DNA from: Veillonellales bacterium
GTDB taxonomy: Bacteria; Bacillota; Negativicutes; JAAYSF01
DNA: 64,000 bases
Assembly: GCA_039680175.1 (NCBI GenBank)
Contig: JBDKTO010000016.1
Location: forward strand, 1 to 64,000
Direction of reading: 5' to 3'
The position numbers and the translations under genes are program-made. Each line of letters opens with the position of its first letter. The first letter of the stretch is position 1. Shown piece after piece: positions 8,061-15,629 of the stretch. Under the pieces are notes generated by a model. That model saw only the letters and a program-made list of their open reading frames with translations. It did not search any database and was not told the DNA's origin.

Positions 8061-9500
8061 ATGTCATACAATAGCAAGCTGCCAGCGGATGATGAGTATA
8101 TTGCAGCGGGACCGGCGGACATCCGCGAAAATCTCCGGGCCCTGAAGGAAGATCAAATCGTTAATGCGGGAACGCTGTCTGGCCTGCCGGCAGGTAACGC
8201 CAGTGGTAATATCCCGGAATCGAATGGAACGGTCAATGCAAATTTAAACGCCGATCGGTTAGACGGGTATGACGCGAGTGCTTTCGCTATGGCAAACCAC
8301 GCTCATTCGGCGGCTACCACGTCAACCCCAGGGTTTATGAGCGCTGTCGATAAAACGAAGCTGGACGGAATCGCAGCCGGTGCTCAAGTCAATCAGAATG
8401 CGTTTAGTAATGTACTGGCAGGTTCTACGACCATACAAGCAGACTCGCAAACCGATACGCTGGAGATTGTCGGCGGCGCAAATATTTCCGTTGTTGCCGA
8501 TGCGACGAACGACCGGCTGACATTTGCTGTGAATGGGAAAGTTGCGAGTGCGAGTACGGCGGATGCAGCTACAACTGCAGGAACTGCAACTTATGCAAAT
8601 ATAATTAACTGTCCTGATGGGGATAGACTTGCATCAACAAAATTGCCAACAACAACTCCCAAAGCAGTAAGGTTTGATTTTGTGGCGGCTAGTTCGACTG
8701 GTACTGGAGGAGATTATGCGGGAGTAATGACATATGCTCCCTGGGACGGGACATATGATGCGTATACTGGTGGGGATTGTAGTTATCAATTAGCGTTCGG
8801 CTCTACAATTCAAAACGGAGGGGCTCCGCAACTACGAATCAGAAATGGGATAGGAAGCTCTTGGAATGCGTGGAAAGATATTATTACTTCGGATACTATC
8901 GGTAGTCAGGCAGTTAACTATGCGGCATCCGCCGGTTCTGCGCCTGCTAACGGTGGTAATGCGGCAACGGTAGGAGGTTATGCGCCGCAAAACACTGGAA
9001 GTGGAGCATCTTGGCCGTTTATTCCTTTTGTTCAAACTTCTGGTGTGATAGAGATTGGTAAGTATATTGACTTTCACGAATCTAGTAATGACGGATTGGA
9101 TTATGCGGCGCGAATAACATCTGTAAACGGTACTTTACAGATGCCGGATATGACAATCAGCGGCAAGCAAGTCGCCACCACTGATCAGATACCGCAGACA
9201 ACCTATATCACAGCTTCTGGCAGCGGTACAAATTATTACTGGCGGAAGTGGTCAAACGGGGATATAGAACAGTACGGATGGAATTTAGGGCCTATTGGCC
9301 AGGACAGTACACAACACGTTGCATTTCCGGTACAGTTTCAAAGTCAAGTATTTTATGTAGGCGTTATACAAACAAGTAATTTTAGAGGTGATGGGCAAGG
9401 TGAAGATGGCGCGGGAAATTGGTCATTGTCTGGGTTTGATTACACTCATTACTCCGATGGTGGTAATACTCATTACGCTTATCATGCAGTAGGGAGGTAG
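8061..9500 (+). CDS. Tail fibre protein A (gp53-like C-terminal tip)
   Basis: This encodes 479 residues from the ATG at 8061, which follows GGGGTGATG; the longer ORF start at 8004 lies inside the preceding gene. Residues ~1-165 are nearly identical to the fibre at 12440. They include motifs typical of fibre shafts (LNADRLDGYDASAF, STPGFMSAVDKTKLDGIAAGA). The C-terminal ~90 residues (YYWRKWSNGDIEQYGW and onward) resemble the gp53-like C-terminal domain of phage tail fibres, a receptor-binding tip. It is followed 2 nt later by a small probable assembly protein. Confidence 0.85.
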   Translation: MSYNSKLPADDEYIAAGPADIRENLRALKEDQIVNAGTLSGLPAGNASGNIPESNGTVNANLNADRLDGYDASAFAMANHAHSAATTSTPGFMSAVDKTKLDGIAAGAQVNQNAFSNVLAGSTTIQADSQTDTLEIVGGANISVVADATNDRLTFAVNGKVASASTADAATTAGTATYANIINCPDGDRLASTKLPTTTPKAVRFDFVAASSTGTGGDYAGVMTYAPWDGTYDAYTGGDCSYQLAFGSTIQNGGAPQLRIRNGIGSSWNAWKDIITSDTIGSQAVNYAASAGSAPANGGNAATVGGYAPQNTGSGASWPFIPFVQTSGVIEIGKYIDFHESSNDGLDYAARITSVNGTLQMPDMTISGKQVATTDQIPQTTYITASGSGTNYYWRKWSNGDIEQYGWNLGPIGQDSTQHVAFPVQFQSQVFYVGVIQTSNFRGDGQGEDGAGNWSLSGFDYTHYSDGGNTHYAYHAVGR

Positions 9501-9502
9501 CT

Positions 9503-10039
9503 ATGAAATATTATTTGAATTATGATGCCACTACAGGCTTAATTATTGGCGCGCCATATTGTGACCTAGTCCATGGCAAGCAGGTGCCGGTTTACAATAC
9601 GGAACAGATTACTAAGCAAGTACCGGAAATCGACGCAAACGGCAGGCAAGTTGCCGATAAAGAGGGAAAGCCAGTCATGAAGTCGGTTACCCAGGCTGCC
9701 GGTACAGTGCAGACGGGTACAACTTTGGATTTATCAGCAATTCCTACGCCCAATATCGAGCTGACCGAGGCAGAGCATGACGACTGGATGCAACATCAGT
9801 CCACCCGGAAAGTTGACGTGACAGCAAAGAAACTGGTAGAGTATACACCTGCTCCGGTTGTATTGACTGCCGTGCAAAGACTGACAGCTTTGGACGCGGA
9901 ATATCAGCGTCAGTTTACTGCTGTAACACAGGCTTATTTGACTGCAATGACAGCAGGCGATGCTACGACAGCGGCAGCTAGGCAAGCTGATTACGCAACG
10001 TTAAAGGCAAATTATAAGACAGCATTGGGGGCGATTTAA
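9503..10039 (+). CDS. Probable tail-fibre assembly/accessory protein
   Basis: This encodes 178 residues with a GGAGG site before the ATG. It starts KYYLNYDATTGLIIGAPY, resembling the small accessory proteins found directly after tail-fibre genes. The C-terminal 60 residues are Ala/Gln/Thr-rich and predicted helical (LTALDAEYQRQF). No catalytic motif is visible. Position directly after fibre A suggests a chaperone or fibre-capping role. There is no counterpart after fibre B at 14060, so one copy may serve both. Confidence 0.55.
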   Translation: MKYYLNYDATTGLIIGAPYCDLVHGKQVPVYNTEQITKQVPEIDANGRQVADKEGKPVMKSVTQAAGTVQTGTTLDLSAIPTPNIELTEAEHDDWMQHQSTRKVDVTAKKLVEYTPAPVVLTAVQRLTALDAEYQRQFTAVTQAYLTAMTAGDATTAAARQADYATLKANYKTALGAI

Positions 10040-10179
10040 TGACGACATATTGTTTCGTTTGCGGGGCGAAGATTGATGTGGCTGCTGGCAAATGTACGAA
10101 TAGCGCTTGTCCAAGGTATGAAGCCCCGGCAACTGCTGCTGCCAGTAAAACGTCCGACACATCAACAACAAGTAAATAA
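10039..10179 (+). CDS. Small zinc-ribbon-like phage protein
   Basis: This encodes 46 residues, with its ATG overlapping the previous stop (TAATG). The N-terminus holds CFVCG and, 11 residues later, CTNSACP, a four-cysteine knuckle that could bind zinc. The rest is a low-complexity Ala/Thr/Ser tail. Tiny zinc-ribbon ORFs behind tail-fibre genes occur in Firmicute prophages, but no function can be given. An intrinsic terminator follows immediately. Confidence 0.55.
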   Translation: MTTYCFVCGAKIDVAAGKCTNSACPRYEAPATAAASKTSDTSTTSK

Positions 10180-10201
10180 ACGCCTATAGGGCGTATTTTT
10201 T
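10180..10201 (+). terminator. Intrinsic terminator ending the tail operon
   Basis: A 5-bp stem, ACGCC with GGCGT, and a 5-nt loop are followed by ATTTTTT, right after the zinc-ribbon stop codon. Confidence 0.6.
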
Positions 10202-10369
10202 ATGGGTTGGGTGGAGAAGATGTGACACAGCCAGATGGGGCTTGTATGGATAGGGGATATGATGCTAGATTCACGCAATGTGAAAAAACGGTATAGAAAC
10301 GATTACATCATCATTGTGATTATTCAGAAGGTGATGTATTAGTGAAAAACAAATACTCATTTTTGCTGA

Positions 10370-10406
10370 CGGGCGCAGGCTAATTGGCTTGCGCTTGTTA
10401 TTTTTA
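10370..10406 (+). terminator. Terminator-like hairpin
   Basis: The stem GCGCAGGC with GCTTGCGC (8 bp, one G-U pair) has a TAATTG loop and is followed by TTGTTATTTTTA. It lies at the end of a 13-codon GTG ORF and before a small membrane ORF. Confidence 0.5.
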
Positions 10407-10516
10407 TGACGGTGGCATGGCCCGGCGTTCTGTTTATTAATTCTCTAGCCGCCTGGTTGGTTGCGTTTTGGCTGAAGGAGCTGTATGGTACAAAGTTTGA
10501 ACAAGCGGCTTATTAG
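10406..10516 (+). CDS. Possible 36-residue membrane peptide
   Basis: A short ATG ORF encodes one hydrophobic segment (WPGVLFINSLAAWLVAFWL) followed by a polar tail. It has no clear ribosome-binding site and no recognised family. It could be a remnant of a lysis or holin gene displaced with the orphan cassette, or chance. Confidence 0.25.
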   Translation: MTVAWPGVLFINSLAAWLVAFWLKELYGTKFEQAAY

Positions 10517-10546
10517 TAATGACATGGAAGAGCGGGAAGTGATTGA

Positions 10547-10990
10547 ATGTCATTTGAGGATATAAAGGATATAGTTAATCAAGGTTTGGGAAATATAGAA
10601 AAAACCGGACAAGCAATCGTAGATTCTATTCGTGAACGCGTCCCTACGGAATTGGGGCAAGACCAAATAGCAGACTTAGGGAGCGAACCAGAAGTACCGC
10701 AAGTAGCGGTTTATGTACCGGAAACATATGACCAGGTAAGTAATGCGAACTATGGAGAAAGTAACTTTGCAAATGAAAATCAAAATCAAACAGAACACCC
10801 ATTACCGGAAATAACATACTACAATTCATCTGGACTAAAAGCAGATATAAGTGGTAATACCATTAGGAATAGCGATGGCACTTATACCGATAGAGAAGGC
10901 CATACCATTATGGCAGATGAAAATGGTGAGCCAATAATGGCACAAGACGCACCAGAATTTTATGATTGGTATAAACCAGAAAAAGCCTGA
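10547..10990 (+). CDS. N-terminal part of an orphan toxin-like protein, interrupted by a frameshift
   Basis: This encodes 147 residues starting at an ATG behind GGGAAGTG. The first ~40 residues are amphipathic helix and the rest is acidic, Asn/Glu-rich linker (AQDAPEFYDWYKPEK). The frame ends in TGA at 10988. The -1 frame continues without interruption through the following 260 codons, and the switch is most likely at the A5 run 10980-10984. The two ORFs together would form a ~407-residue protein. This is either a broken gene or, less likely, programmed frameshifting. It is AT-richer than the tail genes, in keeping with a separate origin. Confidence 0.55.
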   Translation: MSFEDIKDIVNQGLGNIEKTGQAIVDSIRERVPTELGQDQIADLGSEPEVPQVAVYVPETYDQVSNANYGESNFANENQNQTEHPLPEITYYNSSGLKADISGNTIRNSDGTYTDREGHTIMADENGEPIMAQDAPEFYDWYKPEKA

Positions 10991-11031
10991 CCGATATAGT
11001 AGAAGAAAAATTAAAGCCCTTTGCCGAAGCA

Positions 11032-11769
11032 TTGGAAAACTTGACGTACAAATTCTCACCGACCAGTACGGCGGCAACCGGCGTCGACGAATTAACGAAA
11101 CAGGATAATGGCTATGTCCTGGATTATGATGAATATAATATACCGCGAAGATATGACGCTCTTGGCGGAATGCATCCTGACGACATACCTCGTTGGAGCG
11201 AATTCCAAGACGCAATAAATAGTAGCTTCTCTAAGATTCCATACAAAGACATTACTGATTTACTTGATGGATTGAATACCTCTACTCAATTGGTGAGGAC
11301 TTCCTTACTGCCAGTAATTGCGATAGGCGCAATAGGTACGGAAAATTTATTTAAATTTGCAAAAAGCGGAAAAGTAACGAATTCAATTCAGGGGTCGAGT
11401 AAAGTTGCTGAAAAACTTGGACAGGTAGTCAAAACTGATTATGGTCCAGCAGTTCAGTCTACAGAAGGTGAAGCATTAAAGTTACGAGAATATGTAGATA
11501 GTGGAGGTAATCTTTACAAGGCTGGAACATTTGGACGATCAAATGCTGCTGACTCCCAATTCTGGGCAACAGAAAATCCTTTAACAACTCCTGGGTATGC
11601 AAATAAATACGGTGTGGATTTCAGTAAAGTTGATTATATTATTGGTGGTAAAATAAAAAAACCTTATATTACCCGTTCAGCACCAGGGCTCGGTGAAAAT
11701 GCTGGTGGAGCACTTGAAGTTGTGACAGACCCCTTTGGGGTTGAACTAGATTTCTTCTATATGCCATAA
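11032..11769 (+). CDS. C-terminal part of the orphan protein carrying a candidate ADP-ribosyltransferase-like toxin domain
   Basis: The -1 frame is open from 10975; the first start-like codon is the TTG at 11032, which has no good ribosome-binding site, so translation probably needs the upstream ORF. A hydrophobic segment (LLPVIAIGAIG) precedes the last ~100 residues, which contain LYKAGTFGRS, ADSQFWATENPLTTPGYANKYG and APGLGENAGGALEVV. That pattern reminds me of C-terminal toxin domains of Rhs/polymorphic proteins, possibly the EF-Tu-modifying ADP-ribosyltransferase group. This recognition is tentative. A small gene follows 16 nt later, as expected for a toxin/immunity pair. Confidence 0.55.
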   Translation: MENLTYKFSPTSTAATGVDELTKQDNGYVLDYDEYNIPRRYDALGGMHPDDIPRWSEFQDAINSSFSKIPYKDITDLLDGLNTSTQLVRTSLLPVIAIGAIGTENLFKFAKSGKVTNSIQGSSKVAEKLGQVVKTDYGPAVQSTEGEALKLREYVDSGGNLYKAGTFGRSNAADSQFWATENPLTTPGYANKYGVDFSKVDYIIGGKIKKPYITRSAPGLGENAGGALEVVTDPFGVELDFFYMP

Positions 11770-11785
11770 GAAGAGAGGTGATAAA

Positions 11786-12037
11786 ATGGAATTCAACAGC
11801 AACGATGATTTGAGGAGGTTCGCAAAACACGTAGAGGAGAAAATGGAATATCTGGGGAACTCATCGATAGCACATGATTTGAGAGAATGGAACGAAACCG
11901 CCTTTTTACCATCGGAGCTCCTAGGTGAATTAAGAATAATATTGAAACGTGTAGAATCTCTAGCAATCATAGACTCAGAGCTAAAGCAACAGGTAGGTGA
12001 TTGCATAGCTGCAATTAACAAGGCATTTGGTCAGTGA
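11786..12037 (+). CDS. Small helical protein, candidate immunity protein of the orphan toxin
   Basis: This encodes 83 residues with GAGAGGTG before the ATG. It is highly charged, has no membrane segment and is predicted mostly alpha-helical (DDLRRFAKHVEEKMEYL). It lies 16 nt after the toxin-like ORF. I do not recognise the family. Position and size support an immunity role; if the toxin frame is broken, this may be retained as an orphan immunity gene that protects against kin carrying the intact toxin. Confidence 0.6.
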   Translation: MEFNSNDDLRRFAKHVEEKMEYLGNSSIAHDLREWNETAFLPSELLGELRIILKRVESLAIIDSELKQQVGDCIAAINKAFGQ

Positions 12038-12040
12038 TTG

Positions 12041-12274
12041 GCCTCTTTTTCTGGTAGGTCCGGCATCACGTAGGCCGTCCGGTGCTTCACCATCCCATAG
12101 ACGATGTTAACTACGCGTAAAATGACGCATCCAGGGCCTGTTGAATAAGACCAGCCGCTTTAACTATACATCAAATAAAAATGACAGCATCTTTTGCGAT
12201 GTTGTCATTTTCTATTAAACAGAGTTTTATTACATCCCTACATCAAAAAACAATTAAAACAGAGGAGGAAAACA
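12041..12274 (+). repeat. Second copy of the toxin/tail spacer
   Basis: This diverged direct repeat of about 1470-1730 has the same GGTGCTTCA-CATCCC block, the same terminator hairpin and an almost identical leader ending in AGAGGAGGAAAACAATG. Each copy lies directly downstream of a toxin/immunity-like pair. Confidence 0.75.
12183..12214 (+). terminator. Intrinsic terminator, second copy
   Basis: This is the same 9-bp stem and TTTTGC loop as at 1640-1669, followed by ATTTTCTATT. Confidence 0.55.
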
Positions 12275-12406
12275 ATGGTGCAATTTCTAGACATTCAACA
12301 ACCGGTATACCCCTTTACCACTAAAAGCAAAGATCCCTCGCTGCAGTCGAAATGGAGAACAGATTGGTGATTTCGCGGGTCAGGTTTACCCGGGCACAGC
12401 AGACTT
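12275..12406 (+). pseudogene. Truncated, frameshifted remnant of the gpM-like tail gene
   Basis: This matches 1731-1863 from the ATG onward with scattered substitutions. One base is missing at the position where copy 1 reads CAGTCAGAAATGG and copy 2 reads CAGTCGAAATGG, which breaks the frame. The match stops after GCAGAC and jumps to the last bases of the gpJ-like gene (copy 1 equivalent near 8026). The sequence therefore records a deletion of about 6.2 kb in an ancestral duplicate. Confidence 0.75.
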
Positions 12407-12439
12407 AAAGGATATTAAAATAATTATGGGGTGATGTGT

Positions 12440-14059
12440 ATGTCATACAATAGCAAGCTGCCAGCGGATGATGAGTATATTGCAACGGGGCCGGCGGACA
12501 TCCGCGAAAATTTCCGGGCCTTGAAGGAAGATCAAATCGTTAATGCAGGAACGTTGTCTGGTTTGTCGGTAGGTAACGCCAGTGGTAATATCCCGGAATC
12601 GAATGGAACGGTCAATGCAAATTTAAACGCCGATCGGTTAGACGGGTATGACGCGAGTGCTTTCGCCGCGGCAAACCACGCTCATTCGGCGGTTACCACG
12701 TCAACCCCAGGGTTTATGAGCGCTGTCGATAAAGCGAAGCTGGAGGGTATTGCCGCCGGTGCTCAAGTCAATCAGAATGCGTTTAGTAATGTACTGGCAG
12801 GCTCTACGACCATACAAGCAGACTCTCAAACCGATACGCTGGAGATTGTCGGCGGTGCAAATATTTCCGTTGTTGCTGATGCGACGAACGACCGGTTGAT
12901 ATTTGCTGTGAATGGGAAAGTTGCGAGTGCGGGTTATGCAGATAGCGCAGGTTATGCCGCAAGTGCGGGGTCTGCTCCTGCAAATGGAGGAACCTCTACT
13001 ACAGTGACGGGGTCTTATACGGGTAATGGTGGTCAGCAAGCACCTAATTATTTTGGAACAAATAAAGCCGGTTTCCTGATGATGAATACTTCGATTAACG
13101 GCGATTCCAATTATAAAAATTTCTTGATTATGGATAATTATAGCGGCGCTGATGTAGGCGGAGCTACTGCGTTGGGACTCGGCAGACAGACGAATAGAGC
13201 GTTTATAATGCGCAGTGATGCAAATAGAACTGCTTGGAATGAAAGCGCCGAACTAATTACAACGGCTAACATCGGCTGTCAATCCGTAAATTATGCTGTT
13301 ACAGCAGGCAGGGCTTATCCTTATCGTTCTGATGGAGGCCAACTGAATTTCTATTGGTCTGGCCAAGGCGGACAGCCGTCGTGGCTTTGGGGCGGGAATG
13401 ACGGCGTTAATATGTATGTGTACAGCCCGTCTAACTTTAGCGTTAATTATGCAATTCATGCAGACTATTCCGGCAGCGGTAAAACACTTGCTACGATAGA
13501 CCAGATACCGGCAGCGCACGGTAAACAACTATTCACTGCTTCCGGCACATTTACAGTGCCTGCTGGAGTTACGCAAGTATGGATAAGCTTGTGCGGAGCG
13601 GGTGGAAATGGAGGAAGCCATTCCAATGGTTCAAATGGATTCTGTGGTGGCGGCGGTGGTGGCGCGGCGGCTAACATGGCATACAATGTAACCGGCTTAA
13701 CTCCTGGTGCTGAGATAGCTGTAACTATTGGGGCTGTTCCAGGAGGGGCAACATCGTTTGGGAGTTATATATCTTGTGCGGGAGGAGGGACTGGTGGCAA
13801 CGGTAGCTACGCATTTCCTGGAACAGGGGGCGTTGCAGGTGGAGCTGGAGGAGTTCCCGGCGAATCTGGTATGTATAATGTGGATGGCTCAACTCAGACG
13901 CCTATTAATACAAATACTCCTCCCGGTGGAGGGTGCCTGTTTGGCGTAGGTGGAATAGAGTCGAATGGTGCAGGATACGGCGCTGGTGGCGCGGGTGGGA
14001 AAAGTACCCATGATGCTGGATACTCAGGTGCGCCTGGAATGTGTTTGGTTGAATGGTAA
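12440..14059 (+). CDS. Tail fibre protein B (glycine-rich tip)
   Basis: This encodes 539 residues from the ATG equivalent to that of fibre A. Residues ~1-165 are nearly identical to fibre A, then the sequences diverge completely. The C-terminal ~180 residues start with a beta segment (FTASGTFTVPAGVTQVWISL), followed by Gly-rich blocks such as GGGGGGAAA and AGYGAGGAGGKS. These are typical of polyglycine-sandwich receptor-binding tips of tail fibres and adhesins. It is therefore an alternative adhesin on the same base. Its leader carries the GGGGTGATG site, so it could be expressed if transcription reaches it. Confidence 0.85.
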   Translation: MSYNSKLPADDEYIATGPADIRENFRALKEDQIVNAGTLSGLSVGNASGNIPESNGTVNANLNADRLDGYDASAFAAANHAHSAVTTSTPGFMSAVDKAKLEGIAAGAQVNQNAFSNVLAGSTTIQADSQTDTLEIVGGANISVVADATNDRLIFAVNGKVASAGYADSAGYAASAGSAPANGGTSTTVTGSYTGNGGQQAPNYFGTNKAGFLMMNTSINGDSNYKNFLIMDNYSGADVGGATALGLGRQTNRAFIMRSDANRTAWNESAELITTANIGCQSVNYAVTAGRAYPYRSDGGQLNFYWSGQGGQPSWLWGGNDGVNMYVYSPSNFSVNYAIHADYSGSGKTLATIDQIPAAHGKQLFTASGTFTVPAGVTQVWISLCGAGGNGGSHSNGSNGFCGGGGGGAAANMAYNVTGLTPGAEIAVTIGAVPGGATSFGSYISCAGGGTGGNGSYAFPGTGGVAGGAGGVPGESGMYNVDGSTQTPINTNTPPGGGCLFGVGGIESNGAGYGAGGAGGKSTHDAGYSGAPGMCLVEW

Positions 14060-14124
14060 GCTGGCGGAAGTTTTAAAAGGCGCATAGGCGTCTATTTTTT
14101 ATGACAATTTATAGGGGTGGGAGT

Positions 14125-14445
14125 GTGGATGAACTCGAACTGAAGCAAATGCTGGAAAATCATATCCGGGACCAGACCCAGAAATGGGATGAACAAGCCA
14201 GATTGACACGCGAACTGCTGGAAAGAACCGCCCGGGTAGAAACATTGTTGCAGTCATGCCCAGGTTGTCAGGTGGAAATCAGGGAGCAGGGAAAGGCTAT
14301 TGTTAAAGCGGCGGAAAGTGCAAAATCAGCCCATCGCAGACTTAACGGAATCAAGACGACAGTCAGTATAGTTGCACTGATTGTCAGTACGGTAATAGGC
14401 GCTATTTTCACTGTGCTGAATTTTATTTTTCGGGGGCATGGGTGA
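14125..14445 (+). CDS. XhlA-like lysis accessory protein
   Basis: This encodes 106 residues from the GTG at 14125, which follows AGGGGTGGGAG; an ATG at 14101 is in frame but has no ribosome-binding site. A long coiled-coil region with a CPGC motif (about residues 43-46) is followed by one C-terminal membrane helix (TTVSIVALIVSTVIGAIFTVLNFI). This layout matches haemolysin XhlA-type proteins that act with holin and endolysin. It overlaps the holin-like gene by 4 nt and opens the lysis cassette. Confidence 0.65.
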   Translation: MDELELKQMLENHIRDQTQKWDEQARLTRELLERTARVETLLQSCPGCQVEIREQGKAIVKAAESAKSAHRRLNGIKTTVSIVALIVSTVIGAIFTVLNFIFRGHG

Positions 14446-14696
14446 TGATAGTAAAATTTATGAATTTTTTGCATGACCACTGGCCGGGCGTCGTCTTAAC
14501 GATGACGCTTATTTTATTTCTGTCCGCACTCGCTGGTTATTGGATACAAGGCATTACAGAGCACAAATGGGACATGACCGCCATGTGGGCAGGAGTGACG
14601 GCCATAGCGGCAGCGGCTGCTGCCGGCTATGGAAAGTTTTGGGCAGACAGTAAATATAACAGCCTAACCGGCCAGCCGCCTGGGGAACAAAAGTGA
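14442..14696 (+). CDS. Holin-like membrane protein
   Basis: This encodes 84 residues with two hydrophobic segments (about 17-37 and 48-62) and a charged C-terminal tail. Size, topology and position between the XhlA-like gene and the amidase fit a phage holin. No specific family can be named by eye. It overlaps both neighbours by 4 nt, so the cassette is translationally coupled. Confidence 0.6.
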   Translation: MMIVKFMNFLHDHWPGVVLTMTLILFLSALAGYWIQGITEHKWDMTAMWAGVTAIAAAAAAGYGKFWADSKYNSLTGQPPGEQK

Positions 14697-15238
14697 ACGA
14701 ACAGATTATGTATATCAAGAATATAAATATATTACGGAGAGTGATTCAATTGGTGAGCGTGAATATTAAGGAAACAAATCTGGAATTCGGGCCGCTGGAA
14801 GACCGGAAGGAAACGAACCTGATTGTGGTTCATCATGTCGGCGGTACTGACCGGGATGTATCGGCAGAAGAAATCCACGGCTGGCACCTGGCAAACGGCT
14901 GGTCCGGAATCGGGTATCATTATGTGATACGAAAAGACGGAACAATCGAACGCGGCCGGCCCCGCGAAATGATTGGCGCTCATGCAGAGGGCTTCAATAG
15001 TCGATCAATCGGTATCAATATCGTTGGCGATTTTGAGCAGGCCACACCGGAGCCGGCACAAATTGAAAGCGCCGCTATGCTGATTGCAGAGTTGTGCGAG
15101 ATATATTGCTTATGCCCGGATGCTCAAACGATCGTGGGACATCGGGATTTAATGTCCACGGACTGTCCGGGGGAAAACTTGTATTGTCTGCTGCAGGATA
15201 TCAGGGGAAAAGCGGTTTGGTATCAGCAGAACTGCTAA
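14693..15238 (+). CDS. N-acetylmuramoyl-L-alanine amidase (endolysin, Amidase_2/PGRP fold)
   Basis: This encodes 181 residues from the GTG at 14693, which overlaps the holin stop; TTG 14750 or GTG 14753 behind GGAGAG would give a core-only protein of about 161 residues. The zinc ligands of the Amidase_2 family are visible: His47 or His48 in VVHHVG, His150 in VGHRD and Cys158 in STDCPG, with the GYHYVIRKDGTI strand between. It cleaves the bond between muramic acid and the stem peptide during lysis. There is no separate cell-wall-binding domain, as is usual for endolysins acting in diderm hosts. Confidence 0.88.
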   Translation: MNEQIMYIKNINILRRVIQLVSVNIKETNLEFGPLEDRKETNLIVVHHVGGTDRDVSAEEIHGWHLANGWSGIGYHYVIRKDGTIERGRPREMIGAHAEGFNSRSIGINIVGDFEQATPEPAQIESAAMLIAELCEIYCLCPDAQTIVGHRDLMSTDCPGENLYCLLQDIRGKAVWYQQNC

Positions 15239-15262
15239 GTGATATATTTTAATAATACGGGA

Positions 15263-15301
15263 TTAGGGCGGCTCTAATTAAAATGAGCCGCCCTAAATTT
15301 T
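15263..15301 (+). terminator. Intrinsic terminator after the amidase gene
   Basis: A perfect 12-bp stem (TTAGGGCGGCTC with its complement) and a 10-nt loop are followed by ATTTTAAT. Confidence 0.65.
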
Positions 15302-15323
15302 AATAAGGTGGAGGAATGTTATT

Positions 15324-15629
15324 ATGGAAAACGCTGAAAAGCAAAAAATTCAAGCGGATGTTACAAAAATTAAGGCCGCAATTGCCTCCTTGCAGGCAGA
15401 GGGAGCTGACTTATTTTCAGAAGAAATTTTGAATCTCAAGCAAAAACTGGCTGCTAATATCGAGAATGAAGCAGCAGCCCCGGAAACGCAGGTCGAAACC
15501 AAAGCCCGGACTTGGACCAAAAAATTTCGTGAAGAACACGGTATCTCCGTCCCGGTAGCCGTGGCGGCTGGCATTTATATTATTTGGCAGGTTGCCGCAG
15601 CGTGCTGCCGGGCACTGGGGTGGTTTTAA
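15324..15629 (+). CDS. Small tail-anchored coiled-coil protein of the lysis region
   Basis: This encodes 101 residues with GGTGGAGG before the ATG. The first ~60 residues are helical and charged, followed by a basic linker (TWTKKFREEHG) and one C-terminal membrane segment (VAVAAGIYIIWQVAAACC). The family is not recognised. It starts just after a terminator and ends on the base where the spanin-like ORF begins (TAATG), so it probably belongs to the lysis or superinfection group. Confidence 0.5.
   Translation: MENAEKQKIQADVTKIKAAIASLQAEGADLFSEEILNLKQKLAANIENEAAAPETQVETKARTWTKKFREEHGISVPVAVAAGIYIIWQVAAACCRALGWF

Larger units (their letters stand above)
10202..10546 (+). other. Mostly noncoding gap before the orphan toxin-like gene
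   Basis: The 345 bases hold no long ORF. They contain a terminator-like hairpin (10370-10406) and one 36-codon ORF (10406-10516). The stretch 10230-10350 shows no feature I can name. Confidence 0.5.

Noticed and set aside
13600-14050. Glycine-rich segment as a low-complexity sequencing artefact
   Set aside because: It stays in frame to a natural stop and matches the known style of glycine-rich tail-fibre tips.
14060-14100. Terminator after fibre B resembling the one at 10180
   Set aside because: GGCGCATAGGCGTC followed by TATTTTTT looks similar, but the arms do not pair. It may be a decayed copy; I do not call it.
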